From Plantactinospora sp. BC1 (lineage in GTDB: Bacteria > Actinomycetota > Actinomycetes > Mycobacteriales > Micromonosporaceae): a stretch of 64,000 bases of DNA. Positions 34,290 to 42,311 of this stretch are shown here, piece after piece; the stretch's first letter is position 1; the number at the start of each line of letters is the position of its first letter. A program made the position numbers and the translations under genes. The stretch spans positions 3,720,001 to 3,784,000 of the forward strand of contig NZ_CP028158.1 of the NCBI RefSeq assembly GCF_003030345.1, read 5' to 3'. A model generated the notes under the pieces. The model saw only the letters and a list, made by a program, of their open reading frames with translations. It searched no databases and was not told where the DNA came from.

Positions 34290-36506
34290 TCAGGCTGTGG
34301 TGGGTCGAGTCGGGGCCGTCTCGGTGGCACCCAGTTCATCCGGCACAGCCGCCGGCGAGGTCGGCCGTGACTCGCGGATGCCGTACCGGCGGTAGACCCG
34401 GGCCAGCGGAGCCGGCGCCCACCAGTTCCACCGGCCCAGCAGCCGCATCGTGGCCGGTACCAGCAGCGCCCGCACCAGCGTCGCGTCGACCACGATCGCC
34501 ACGATCATCCCGATCCCGATCAGCTTGACGAAGACCACGCCACCGGTGGCGAAGCCGGCGACCACGACGATCAGCAGCAGCGCGGCGGCGGTGATGATCC
34601 GACCGGTGTGCTGGAGTCCGGTGGCCACCGAGGCGGTGTTGTCACCGGTGGCGTCCCACTCCTCGCGTACCCGGGAGAGCAGGAAGACCTCGTAGTCGGT
34701 GGCGAGCCCGAAGAGCACCGCCAGCATCAGGATCGGATTGCTCGGTTCGATGAAGCCGGTCGGGGTGAAGTCGAGCCAGTCGGCGAGGTGCCCGTCCTGG
34801 AAGATCCAGACCACCACGCCGAACGACGCGCCGATCGAGACCAGGTTCATCAGCACCGCCTTGATCGGCAGCAGCACCGACCCGAAGGCGAGGAAGAGCA
34901 GTACCAGGGTTGCCGACGCCATGATCAGGGCCATCAACGGCAGCCGCGAGGTGAGACTCTCCAGCAGGTCCACGTCGAAGGCGGGCCGGCCGCCGACGAG
35001 TACCTCCGCGCCGGGCGGTGCCGGCATGTCCCGGACCAGCCGTACCACCCGCTCCGCCACCGGACCGGTCGGTTCGCCGGGATAGGTCAGCGACAGCAGC
35101 GTGGAATCGCCCCGGTTCGCGGTTACCTGCACCCCGGTCACCCCGGAGACCCGGGTCAGCTCGTCGGCGAAGCGCTGCGTGTCGGCGGCGGAGGCACCGG
35201 AGACGAGTACCTCGATCGGGCCGACGCTGCCGCCCGGGAAGTCCGACTCGATCCGCTCGGCCACCATCCGGGGCACCGCGTCGGCCGGCAGTACCCGCTC
35301 GTCGAAGCCGCCGGCCTCCATCCGCACCGAGGGGGCGGCGAGGACCGCGAGGACCGCGAGGACGCCGAGCAGGTAGAGCACCGGTCGACGCATCACGCTG
35401 CGGGCCAGCCGGGCCCAGGCGCCGGAGCCGCCGACGCCCGCCGCGCCGACCGGGTCGGCTCCGTCCCGCCGCCGCTGCCACGGCAGGCGTACGGCCAGCG
35501 AGTTGATCCGCGGTCCGAGTACCGCGAGCAGCGCGGGCAGTACGGTCAACGCGGCGAGCATGGCGACCAGGACGGCGGCCATCCCACCCAGCCCCATCGA
35601 GCGGAGGAACGACTGCGGGAAGATCAGCAGACTGGCCAGGGCGGTGGCGATGGTGAGCCCGGAGACCATCACGGTCCGGCCGGCGGTACTCATGGTGCGC
35701 CGGATCGCCTCGGGGCTCGAACGGCCGGCGGCGAGTTCCTCCCGGAACCGGCTGACGACGAAGAGCGCGTAGTCGACGGCCATGCCGAGGCCGATCAGCG
35801 TGATGATGTTGATGGCGAAGACGGAGACGTCGGTGACCATGCCGAGCAGCCGGACGGCCACAAAGGCGCCGAGGATGGCGAGACCGCCGACCAGCAGCGG
35901 CGTCGCGGCGGCGGCCAGGCCACGGAAGATCAGGATGAGCAGTACCAGCAGCACCGGCAGGGAGAGCGTCTCCGCCCGGGTGATGTCCTTCTTGCTCTGC
36001 TCGTTCGCCTCGGCGAGGAAGGCCACGGTGCCGCCGGCCTCGGTGGTCACCCCGGGCGCGTCCAGGGCCGGCCGCAGTTTCTGGTACGCCTCGGCCTGCT
36101 CGTCCGGGTCGGTCGCCCGCAGCCGCACCGCCGCGTAGGTGGCGTGCCGGTCCGTGGAGAGCAGGGCCGGGGCCTGCGTCTCGTACCAGCTCGTCACGGC
36201 CGCGACCTCGGGATGCTGGCGGAGCCGGTCGAGGGTGCCGGTTACCGGGTCCCGGAACGCCGGCTGGTCGACGGTGCTGGTCGGGCTGGAGTAGAGGACG
36301 AGCAGGTCCGCGCCCTGGTTGCCGAGTTCGGCGGTGATCCGCTCCTGGGTACGGACCGACTCGCTGCCCGGATCCTCGAAGCCCCCGCCGGTCAGCGAGC
36401 CGAAGACCCCGGTCCCCCAGGTCGCCCCGACCGCGACCAGCACCAGGCCGGCGGCGAGCACGACCCACCGGAGTCGGACCACCGCCCTACCCCACCACGC
36501 GAACAT
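34290..36506 (-). CDS. MMPL/RND family transporter
   Basis: This encodes 738 residues. The RND-like topology has TM1 at about 11-30, a large extracytoplasmic loop (35-165) and TM2-6 (about 170-340, with the GLGMAVDYALFVVSRFREE motif bearing the proton-relay Asp). TM7 follows, then a second loop (385-530) and TM8-12, with FGLATDYEVFLLSRVREEW. It probably exports lipids, glycolipids or drugs by proton motive force, as MmpL and ActII-3 proteins do. The start is the ATG at 36504-36506 with AGGAGAG upstream; an upstream in-frame extension is not credible. A palindrome at 36560-36574 may bind a TetR-type repressor encoded elsewhere. Confidence 0.95.
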   Translation of the reverse strand: MFAWWGRAVVRLRWVVLAAGLVLVAVGATWGTGVFGSLTGGGFEDPGSESVRTQERITAELGNQGADLLVLYSSPTSTVDQPAFRDPVTGTLDRLRQHPEVAAVTSWYETQAPALLSTDRHATYAAVRLRATDPDEQAEAYQKLRPALDAPGVTTEAGGTVAFLAEANEQSKKDITRAETLSLPVLLVLLILIFRGLAAAATPLLVGGLAILGAFVAVRLLGMVTDVSVFAINIITLIGLGMAVDYALFVVSRFREELAAGRSSPEAIRRTMSTAGRTVMVSGLTIATALASLLIFPQSFLRSMGLGGMAAVLVAMLAALTVLPALLAVLGPRINSLAVRLPWQRRRDGADPVGAAGVGGSGAWARLARSVMRRPVLYLLGVLAVLAVLAAPSVRMEAGGFDERVLPADAVPRMVAERIESDFPGGSVGPIEVLVSGASAADTQRFADELTRVSGVTGVQVTANRGDSTLLSLTYPGEPTGPVAERVVRLVRDMPAPPGAEVLVGGRPAFDVDLLESLTSRLPLMALIMASATLVLLFLAFGSVLLPIKAVLMNLVSIGASFGVVVWIFQDGHLADWLDFTPTGFIEPSNPILMLAVLFGLATDYEVFLLSRVREEWDATGDNTASVATGLQHTGRIITAAALLLIVVVAGFATGGVVFVKLIGIGMIVAIVVDATLVRALLVPATMRLLGRWNWWAPAPLARVYRRYGIRESRPTSPAAVPDELGATETAPTRPTTA

Positions 36507-36559
36507 CGCCCGCTCTCCTGTCGGCCGCCCGGGTCCCGGCTTTCCGACACCCTGATCAG

Positions 36560-36574
36560 GTGAACAGCATTCAC
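36560..36574. promoter_or_regulatory. candidate operator upstream of MMPL gene
   Basis: GTGAA-CAGCA-TTCAC: perfect 5-bp arms around a 5-bp centre, next to the perfect decamer palindrome CCTGATCAGG (36551-36560), 54 bp before the MMPL start codon. The size and symmetry suit a TetR-family operator, but no such regulator is adjacent. Confidence 0.4.
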
Positions 36575-36669
36575 TATCGCAACGGCGGTACTTCCCCAGC
36601 CTGTGGGCCTCACACCGGCACCGGCCAAGCGCGCACCGGGCCGGCCGGATCGAACTAGGCTTCCCGAGC

Positions 36670-38337
36670 ATGACCGCCGAGCTACCCTCCCGCGCCGACG
36701 TCGTGATCGTCGGCGCCGGCCACAACGGCCTGGTTTCCGCGATCCTGCTGGCCCGGGCCGGCCTCGACGTGCTGGTGCTGGAGGGCTCCGACACGATCGG
36801 CGGAGCCGCCCGCACCGAGAACCCGTTCCCCAGGGTCCCGGAGCTGCGGCACTCCACCGGCTCCTACCTGCTCGGCCTGATGCCACCGGAGCTGATCCGG
36901 CTGCTCGACGTGAGGCTGCCGGTGCTGCGCCGGGACCCGCACTACTTCCTGCCCACCCCGGGCGGCCCCGGCTCGCCGTACCTGCTCTTCGGCGCCGACC
37001 GGGAGGTGACCCGGCAGCAGATGGAACGGTTCTTCTCCCGGGCCGACGTGGCGGCCGACGACGCGATGCAGGCCGAACTCGCCGCGCTCCGCGACGACCT
37101 GGCGCCGGCCTGGCTGGCCGAGCCGCTGCCGGTGCCGGAGACCGCCGACCGCTACATCCGGCCCGCGCTGCGCCAGGTCTTCGTCGACCTGGTACGCGGC
37201 TCGGTCGCCGACTACCTCGCCCGGTTCGACTTCCGCTCCGAGCTGCTGGTCTCGATGTACGCGGTCACCGACGGCCTCTCCGGGCTGAACGCCGGGCCGG
37301 ACGACCCGGGTACCGGCCACAACTTCCTGGCGCACAACATGTGCCGGCTCCCCGGGGCGGGCGGCACCTGGATGATCGTGGCCGGCGGCATGGGCACCGT
37401 CAGCCGCACCTTCGCCGACGCCGCCCGGACCGCCGGGGCGAAGCTGTTGTCCGGTACCCCGGTCACCGCGATCACCCTGGACGGCGGCGCGGTCAGCGGC
37501 GTCGTACTCGACGACGGGCGGAGCGTCGCCACCGAGGTGGTGCTCGGCGCCGGTGACCCGTACCGGCTGATGGAGCTGGTGCCCGACGGCGCGCTGCCGG
37601 CCGCGCTCACCGAGCGGATGGCGGCGGTCCGGCGCACCGGCACCACCCTCAAGGTCAACCTGGCGCTCGCCGGGCTACCGGACTTCTCCTGCCTGCCCGA
37701 GGGGGCACCGAGCCCGTTCGGCGCCACCATCCACCTGCTGCCCGGCTCGGCGGCGCTGCTGCCCGGCTCGGTCGGCTCTGGCGGCTCGGTCGGCTCGGTC
37801 GGCTCTGCCAGCTCGGCCGGCTCGGTCGGCGACGCGCCGATGGCGGCGTTGCGCGGCATGTGGGCGGACGTCCAGGCCGGCCGGCTGCCGGAGGAGCCGA
37901 CCATCGAGTGGTACCTGCACACCACCGTCGACCCGTCGCTGCGCGACGCGGCCGGGCACCACTCGTCGGCGCTCTTCGTGCAGTCCGTCCCGTACGCCCC
38001 GACCGGCGGCTCCTGGGACGAGCTGCTGCCCGGGTACGTGGCCCGGCTGCTGGAGATCTGCGACCGGTACGCCCCCGGCACCAGCGAGCTGGTCGCCGAC
38101 GCGGTGCCGCTGACCCCGCCCGGCATCGAGGCACACTTCGGGATCACCGGCGGGCACATCCACCACGTCGACAACACCGTCTCGTTCACCGACCGGATGC
38201 CGTACGCGACCGGCGTCGACGGGCTCTACGCCGGCAGTGCGGGCTGCCACCCCGCCGGCAGTGTGATCGGTGCCGCCGGGCACAACGCGGCCCGGCGCAT
38301 CCTCACCGACCTCGGTCGGGTCGGCCCGGCCGCCTGA
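36670..38337 (+). CDS. FAD-dependent oxidoreductase (phytoene dehydrogenase-like)
   Basis: This encodes 555 residues. The N-terminal dinucleotide-binding motif VVIVGAGHNGLVSAILLARAG (10-30) is followed by GGAARTE. The C-terminal FAD motif around GLYAGSAGCHPAGSVIGAAGHNAA (about 518-541) is typical of the CrtI/amine-oxidase superfamily NAD(P)/FAD oxidoreductases. Substrate unknown; no carotenoid genes are nearby, so desaturase activity should not be assumed. Residues about 360-388 form a Gly/Ser/Val low-complexity insert made of near-identical VGS codon blocks. The start is ATG at 36670 after TAGGCT (36656-36661), leaderless in style. Its 3' end is repeated in 21-bp units. Confidence 0.9.
   Translation: MTAELPSRADVVIVGAGHNGLVSAILLARAGLDVLVLEGSDTIGGAARTENPFPRVPELRHSTGSYLLGLMPPELIRLLDVRLPVLRRDPHYFLPTPGGPGSPYLLFGADREVTRQQMERFFSRADVAADDAMQAELAALRDDLAPAWLAEPLPVPETADRYIRPALRQVFVDLVRGSVADYLARFDFRSELLVSMYAVTDGLSGLNAGPDDPGTGHNFLAHNMCRLPGAGGTWMIVAGGMGTVSRTFADAARTAGAKLLSGTPVTAITLDGGAVSGVVLDDGRSVATEVVLGAGDPYRLMELVPDGALPAALTERMAAVRRTGTTLKVNLALAGLPDFSCLPEGAPSPFGATIHLLPGSAALLPGSVGSGGSVGSVGSASSAGSVGDAPMAALRGMWADVQAGRLPEEPTIEWYLHTTVDPSLRDAAGHHSSALFVQSVPYAPTGGSWDELLPGYVARLLEICDRYAPGTSELVADAVPLTPPGIEAHFGITGGHIHHVDNTVSFTDRMPYATGVDGLYAGSAGCHPAGSVIGAAGHNAARRILTDLGRVGPAA
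37755..37835. repeat. in-frame Gly-Ser-Val codon repeats
   Basis: This is a run of near-identical 6- to 12-bp blocks (ggctcggtc and variants) inside the FAD oxidoreductase gene, adding a flexible Gly/Ser/Val loop of about 27 residues. It is likely replication slippage in a tolerated surface loop. Confidence 0.75.
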
Positions 38338-38380
38338 CGCCACAGCCCGGCCGCGTGACGCCACAGCCCGGCAGCCTGAC
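38325..38380. repeat. 21-bp tandem repeat spanning a stop codon
   Basis: Copies at 38325-38345 and 38346-38366 and a 14-bp partial at 38367-38380. The TGA at 38335-38337 ends the FAD oxidoreductase gene, and the same TGA recurs in frame in the next copy and again in the partial one. Confidence 0.9.
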
Positions 38381-38401
38381 CGGAGCGCCCTTCCGGGCGC
38401 C

Positions 38402-39988
38402 TCAGCCGGCGGTCTCGGACTCGGCGGCGGGCGCCGGGGCCTCGCCGACCCGGTGCGCCCGGATCGAGTGCCCGACGCTGGTCAGGCAGCGCCCGCTGGC
38501 CAGGTCGAAGCGCCAGCCGTGCAACTGGCAGGTGAGCTGGTTCTCCTCGACGATGCCGAACCGGGTCAGATCCGCCTTCAGGTGCGGGCAGCGCCGCTGC
38601 ACCACCCAGTCGCCGAGGGTGATGTCCTCGGCGTCGGTGGCCCGCTCGTGCTCGTCGTACCAGCCCTCGGCGTACTGGAGGCGCTCCTCGGAGAGGCACT
38701 TGAAGAAGGCGTAGACGAACTCGTTGTACTGGCCGATCCGGGCCGCCGAGAAGCGGCAGGAGAGGAAGAGGGAGTTGACCCAGTCCACCTCCTCGATGTG
38801 CAGCAGGTGCTCGACCAGCGCCCGCTCGGTACGGAACCGGTAGCGGACCTTCTCGTCCGCGTACGGCCGGACCTCCTTGCCCGGGAAGTCCACCAGGATG
38901 GATTCGACGGTCTCCCCGTCGTAGCCGACCAGGTCGAACCGGACCGGCCCGCCGACGCCCTTGGCGAGATAGATCGACTCGTCGAGCAGCGGCTCGATCC
39001 GGCGCTTCATCTCGGCCAGTACGTCGATCTCCGGGTGCCGCCAGGACGCCTTCGCCGCCTCGATCACCGGCCGCGCCCGCTTCTGGTACTCCCGCAGGTG
39101 CTCTTCCTTCTGCTCGAAGAACTCCCGCACGTCCGGCACCGGGTGGGTGGTGTGCACGCTCTCCGTGCCGATCTCGGAGACGCTGCCGGGGAGCAGGATC
39201 ACCCCGTTGTCGTAGCCGAGGCTGTTGTAGTGGTCGAGGAAGACCTGCTGGTCGGGGAAGATGTTCCCCTCGTCGCCGTGGATGTCGTTGAACTGCCACA
39301 GCTCGTCGTCGAGGAAGCAGGGCGGGCCGGCGATCGGGAAGACCCAGGACGCCTTGAGGTCGTCGATGTAGCGGATCGTCCGGTCCATCTGCCGGTCCCG
39401 CTTCTGCTTGCCGAACGCGGTCTTCGCCGCGCTGGGCAGCTCGTAGACCATCGGGTACCAGATCGCGCCGGAGAACTGGAGCAGGTGCGCGTGCACGTGC
39501 CCCAGCTCGGCGAAGACGCCGAGATCGGTCGGGCGGGCGTCGTTCTGGTTCAGCAGCCGTACGCCGTCGTACTCCACCCAGAGCGAGGAGTCGCCGATCG
39601 GGCCGTCGGTGGGACTGGTCAGCGCCTGGATCATCACCTTGAGGCCGCCGTCCAGCTCGACGACCTCGTCACTCCTGGTCCGCAGGAAGCTGGTGAAGCC
39701 GAGTTCCCGCAGCTCGTCCTCCAGCTCCGAGGTCGGGTACTCCGGCAGCAGCACGGTCGCCTTCTTCGAGATGAAGCGCTTGAGGTGCGCCGCGTCGAAG
39801 TGGTCCCGGTGCAGGTGGGAGACGTAGAGGTAGTCGACGTCGCCGAGCGTCTCCCAGTCGAGCTGTGAATTGTCCGGGAAAGGGAACCATGAGGCGAAGT
39901 AGGCCGGGTTGACCCACGGGTCGCACAGGATGCTGCCCGCACCGGTGTCGATCCGCATGCTCGCGTGCCCCGTACCGGTCAAACGCAC
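38402..39988 (-). CDS. MBL-fold / Rieske [2Fe-2S] fusion protein
   Basis: This encodes 528 residues. The N-terminal metallo-beta-lactamase domain (about 1-240) contains the metal motif HLHRDHFD (around residue 58). A middle region of unknown fold follows (about 250-420), then a C-terminal Rieske domain with CPHLKADL and CQLHGWRF, a CxH plus CxxH cluster set. The combination recalls CMP-Neu5Ac hydroxylase, where the two domains occur in the opposite order. It is probably a hydroxylase or redox enzyme; substrate unknown. The start was set at GTG 39988, because GGAGGGGGA lies seven bases upstream, rather than the GTG at 40030. It converges on the FAD oxidoreductase gene. Confidence 0.88.
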   Translation of the reverse strand: MRLTGTGHASMRIDTGAGSILCDPWVNPAYFASWFPFPDNSQLDWETLGDVDYLYVSHLHRDHFDAAHLKRFISKKATVLLPEYPTSELEDELRELGFTSFLRTRSDEVVELDGGLKVMIQALTSPTDGPIGDSSLWVEYDGVRLLNQNDARPTDLGVFAELGHVHAHLLQFSGAIWYPMVYELPSAAKTAFGKQKRDRQMDRTIRYIDDLKASWVFPIAGPPCFLDDELWQFNDIHGDEGNIFPDQQVFLDHYNSLGYDNGVILLPGSVSEIGTESVHTTHPVPDVREFFEQKEEHLREYQKRARPVIEAAKASWRHPEIDVLAEMKRRIEPLLDESIYLAKGVGGPVRFDLVGYDGETVESILVDFPGKEVRPYADEKVRYRFRTERALVEHLLHIEEVDWVNSLFLSCRFSAARIGQYNEFVYAFFKCLSEERLQYAEGWYDEHERATDAEDITLGDWVVQRRCPHLKADLTRFGIVEENQLTCQLHGWRFDLASGRCLTSVGHSIRAHRVGEAPAPAAESETAG

Positions 39989-40354
39989 CGCACAGTCCCC
40001 CTCCACATAGCCAATCCCGTCCCTCGCCACAGGCGATCAAAGGCGTACCCCCAAACGCTACCGGAGGCCCCGTACCGGCCGACCCGCGACGCCGGGTTGC
40101 GCGCCCGATCGCACCCGGGTTCGGTCTTCGGCCGCGCCCGGAGAGCGCCCCGTCGGCCAGGTGGTCCGCCCGCGCCGCCGCCACGGCAGCACCGGCCGGA
40201 GCGCCGCCCCCGGGCGGACCGACCCGACCGTCGCCTCCGACGGGACGCGACCCGGTCCGGGGCCGGGCCGGGCTACGACCGAAGCCCCGGCCCGTGCGCC
40301 GTACCCCGCGCGTGCCAGACTTACCAGCATCCGATCGTGAGGAAGGACCGGAAA
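39989..40354. other. divergent intergenic region
   Basis: 366 bp between the MBL-Rieske gene and the small DUF2631 gene. It must contain both promoters, but no clear -35/-10 pair is visible. A ribosome site for the leftward gene lies at its left edge. No gene or structured RNA recognised. Confidence 0.4.
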
Positions 40355-40579
40355 GTGGCTGGAAGCGAGCCGGTGACGTCACCCGACCAACGCAAGCCCG
40401 GCAACCGCAGGGCGGGCCAGATCGGCGCGATCATCTCCGCCGCGGCGCTGGTGCTGATGATGTTCAACAACAACGAGGTCAGCGGTACGGCGAAGATCTG
40501 GCTCGGTGCGATCGCCGCTGCGCTGGTGCTCGCCGTCGTCGGTGACGTGATCCTGCGCCGCAACGGCCTGCGCTCCTGA
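40355..40579 (+). CDS. small membrane protein, DUF2631-like
   Basis: This encodes 74 residues. The hydrophilic start MAGSEPVTSPDQ is followed by two membrane helices (about 23-40 and 47-66) and a basic end RRNGLRS. The pattern fits DUF2631, an actinobacterial family commonly found near dxr/cdsA. The GTG start has GGAAGGA upstream. Function unknown. Confidence 0.75.
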   Translation: MAGSEPVTSPDQRKPGNRRAGQIGAIISAAALVLMMFNNNEVSGTAKIWLGAIAAALVLAVVGDVILRRNGLRS

Positions 40580-40683
40580 CCCTCACCCACAGCGTTTCCG
40601 CCCCTCGACGCGGCGCCGGGCAGCATGCCCGGCGCGCTCGGGCGTCCCGGTGTTCGAGCCCGGCGGCCGGCCGGTAGGGACCA

Positions 40684-40780
40684 GTCGAGGATTTCGCCGG
40701 CAGGGCCGGGCCGAGGATTTGGCCGGGCAGGGCCAAGTTGGGGATCTCGCCGGCAGGGCCGGGGCGAGGACGTCGAGCCG
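40684..40780. repeat. imperfect 26-28 bp intergenic repeats
   Basis: Three degenerate units of the form gaggattt-cgccggcagggccggg lie head to tail between the convergent DUF2631 and DivIVA-like genes. They may be remnants of an expanded terminator or slippage; no coding potential. Confidence 0.6.
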
Positions 40781-40800
40781 GTCGAGATGGCGGCCGTCCG

Positions 40801-40829
40801 TCATCCGGCCCCGTGACGGGGCCGGATGA
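40801..40829. terminator. terminator of the DivIVA-like gene
   Basis: TCATCCGGCCCCG pairs with its complement across a 3-nt TGA loop, a perfect 13-bp stem ending 25 bp from the DivIVA-like stop. It is probably bidirectional, serving the convergent DUF2631 gene too. Confidence 0.75.
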
Positions 40830-40853
40830 GCGTCGGCGGCGGACCGGTTCGGG

Positions 40854-42209
40854 TCACTGGCCGAGCAGCAGGTCCTTGACCTCCTTGAGCGCGGCGTCGA
40901 CCTCGGCCTCGAAGTAGCCGCCGGGGACAAGTCCGAACCGGGTGGTGTCGAGGTCGGACGGATTGACCGGCATCGGGCCCCGCCCCGCCATGCTGCCGAG
41001 GATTCCCTCGAACAACCGGTCGACCTGGTCCGGGTCGTAGCCGCTGCCGAACCGGCGGACCTGGAACGAGCGCCGGATGTGGTCGATCCGGGCCATGTCG
41101 CTACCGGGCGGCCCCATCAACGGCGGACCGCCGAGCCCCGGGCCGCCGGGCGGTGGGCCCCCCATCGGCGGTCCACCCATCGGCGGTCCGCCGGCCGGGG
41201 CGGGCATCGGCGGCAGGGCGTCGCCCATACCGCGTCCGGAGCCGCGAGGGTCGCGGTCCGGCATCCGGATCTCGGCCGTCATGTCCGCCCGGCTGGGCCG
41301 GCCCGCGTCGAACCCGTCGAAGCGCTCGTTCGCCCCGAATCCTCCGGGCGGACCGCCCGGACCGCTGGGCGTACGCGGCGGAAGTGGTGCCCCCGGCCCG
41401 CGCTGCGGGTCGAACCCGCCCCGCTGCGGATCGAAGCCACCCCGCTGCGGCTCCATCCCACCCCGCTGCGGGTCGAAGCCACCGCGCTGAGGCTCGAAAC
41501 CGCCCCGCTGCGGGTCGAACCCGCCGCGCTGAGGCTCGAAGCCACCCCGCTGCGGCTCCATCCCACCCCGCTGCGGGTCGAAGCCACCACGCTGGGGCTC
41601 GAAACCGCCCCGCTGCGGGTCGAAGCCACCCCGCTGCGGCTCCATCCCACCCCGCTGCGGATCGAAGCCGCCACGCTGGCCGCCGAAGCCGCCGCCGAAG
41701 GTGCCGGTGGGCTCGTCGTACTGGCCGTAGGGGTCGTTGGGCGGACCGGCCTGGGCCGGCATCGGCCGCCCGGGAAGCTGGCCGGGCGGAAGGCCCCGGT
41801 CGTCCCGCATCGGCGGCCCCATCCGGTCCGGCGGCCCCATCCGGTCGGGGGGTCCCATCCGGTCCGGTGGGCCGAGCCGATCCGGCGGGCCCATCCGGTC
41901 GGGCGGGCCCATCCGGTCCGGCGCACCCCGGTCGGACAGCCTCGGGTCCCCGCCCCGACCGCCGCCGCGTTCCTCCAGCTCGGCGATCTGCCGCTCCACC
42001 CGGTCGAGGTGCAGGTCCACCTGCCACTCGTCGTACCCGCCGAAGCGCACCCGGAAGACGACGTCGTGCACTTCCTGGGAGGCGACGGGCGCGCCCAGCG
42101 GCTCACCGGCGAGCGTGGCCTCGACACGATCCAGGAACGTGTCCACCTCATCGACCTTGTAGCCCCGCCGGAGCGCCTTGCGCCGGAAACGCTGACCCTG
42201 ACTCGCCAC
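40854..42209 (-). CDS. DivIVA-domain protein with heptad repeats
   Basis: This encodes 451 residues. The N-terminal DivIVA-like module (about 5-85, FRRKALRRGYKVDEVDTFLDRVEATL, with a second FGGYDEWQVDLHLDRVERQIAELEE) is followed by a PDRMGP hexapeptide array (about 95-130). Thirteen heptads (F/M)(D/E)PQRGG (about 182-272) and a Pro/Gly-rich linker follow. A C-terminal DivIVA-like module (about 370-450, FQVRRFGSGYDPDQVDRLFEGIL) closes the protein. It probably belongs to the polar or septal scaffold set; the disordered middle may drive self-association. The start was placed at GTG 42209 with GGAG five bases upstream, in place of an unlikely longer ORF. Short DivIVA modules at both ends around a repeat linker are unusual. 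Confidence 0.85.
   Translation of the reverse strand: MASQGQRFRRKALRRGYKVDEVDTFLDRVEATLAGEPLGAPVASQEVHDVVFRVRFGGYDEWQVDLHLDRVERQIAELEERGGGRGGDPRLSDRGAPDRMGPPDRMGPPDRLGPPDRMGPPDRMGPPDRMGPPMRDDRGLPPGQLPGRPMPAQAGPPNDPYGQYDEPTGTFGGGFGGQRGGFDPQRGGMEPQRGGFDPQRGGFEPQRGGFDPQRGGMEPQRGGFEPQRGGFDPQRGGFEPQRGGFDPQRGGMEPQRGGFDPQRGGFDPQRGPGAPLPPRTPSGPGGPPGGFGANERFDGFDAGRPSRADMTAEIRMPDRDPRGSGRGMGDALPPMPAPAGGPPMGGPPMGGPPPGGPGLGGPPLMGPPGSDMARIDHIRRSFQVRRFGSGYDPDQVDRLFEGILGSMAGRGPMPVNPSDLDTTRFGLVPGGYFEAEVDAALKEVKDLLLGQ
41394..41666. repeat. thirteen 21-bp coding repeats
   Basis: Thirteen consecutive 21-bp units encode (F/M)(D/E)PQRGG heptads in the DivIVA-like protein. Adjacent units differ mainly at the F/M and D/E codons. 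A second array of 18-bp PDRMGP units spans about 41813-41926. Confidence 0.9.
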
Positions 42210-42311
42210 TATGTCTCCTGGTTCGCTCGCTCGCTTCGCTCGCTCACGCCGCCGCCCCGTCACACGCGTCGGCGCCGCAAGCGGCACTACTAAGCCTGTT
42301 GACCCGGTCGC
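42210..42311. promoter_or_regulatory. upstream region of DivIVA-like gene with cgctcg runs
   Basis: A run of GCTCGCTCGCTTCGCTCGCTC (42225-42245 region) can fold back on itself and resembles the tetranucleotide-rich intergenic motif common in this family. The promoter lies here, but no hexamers stand out. Confidence 0.3.

Noticed and set aside
36670-38337. Carotenoid biosynthesis locus
   Set aside because: The CrtI-like fold is shared by many oxidoreductases and no crtB, crtE or cyclase gene is nearby.
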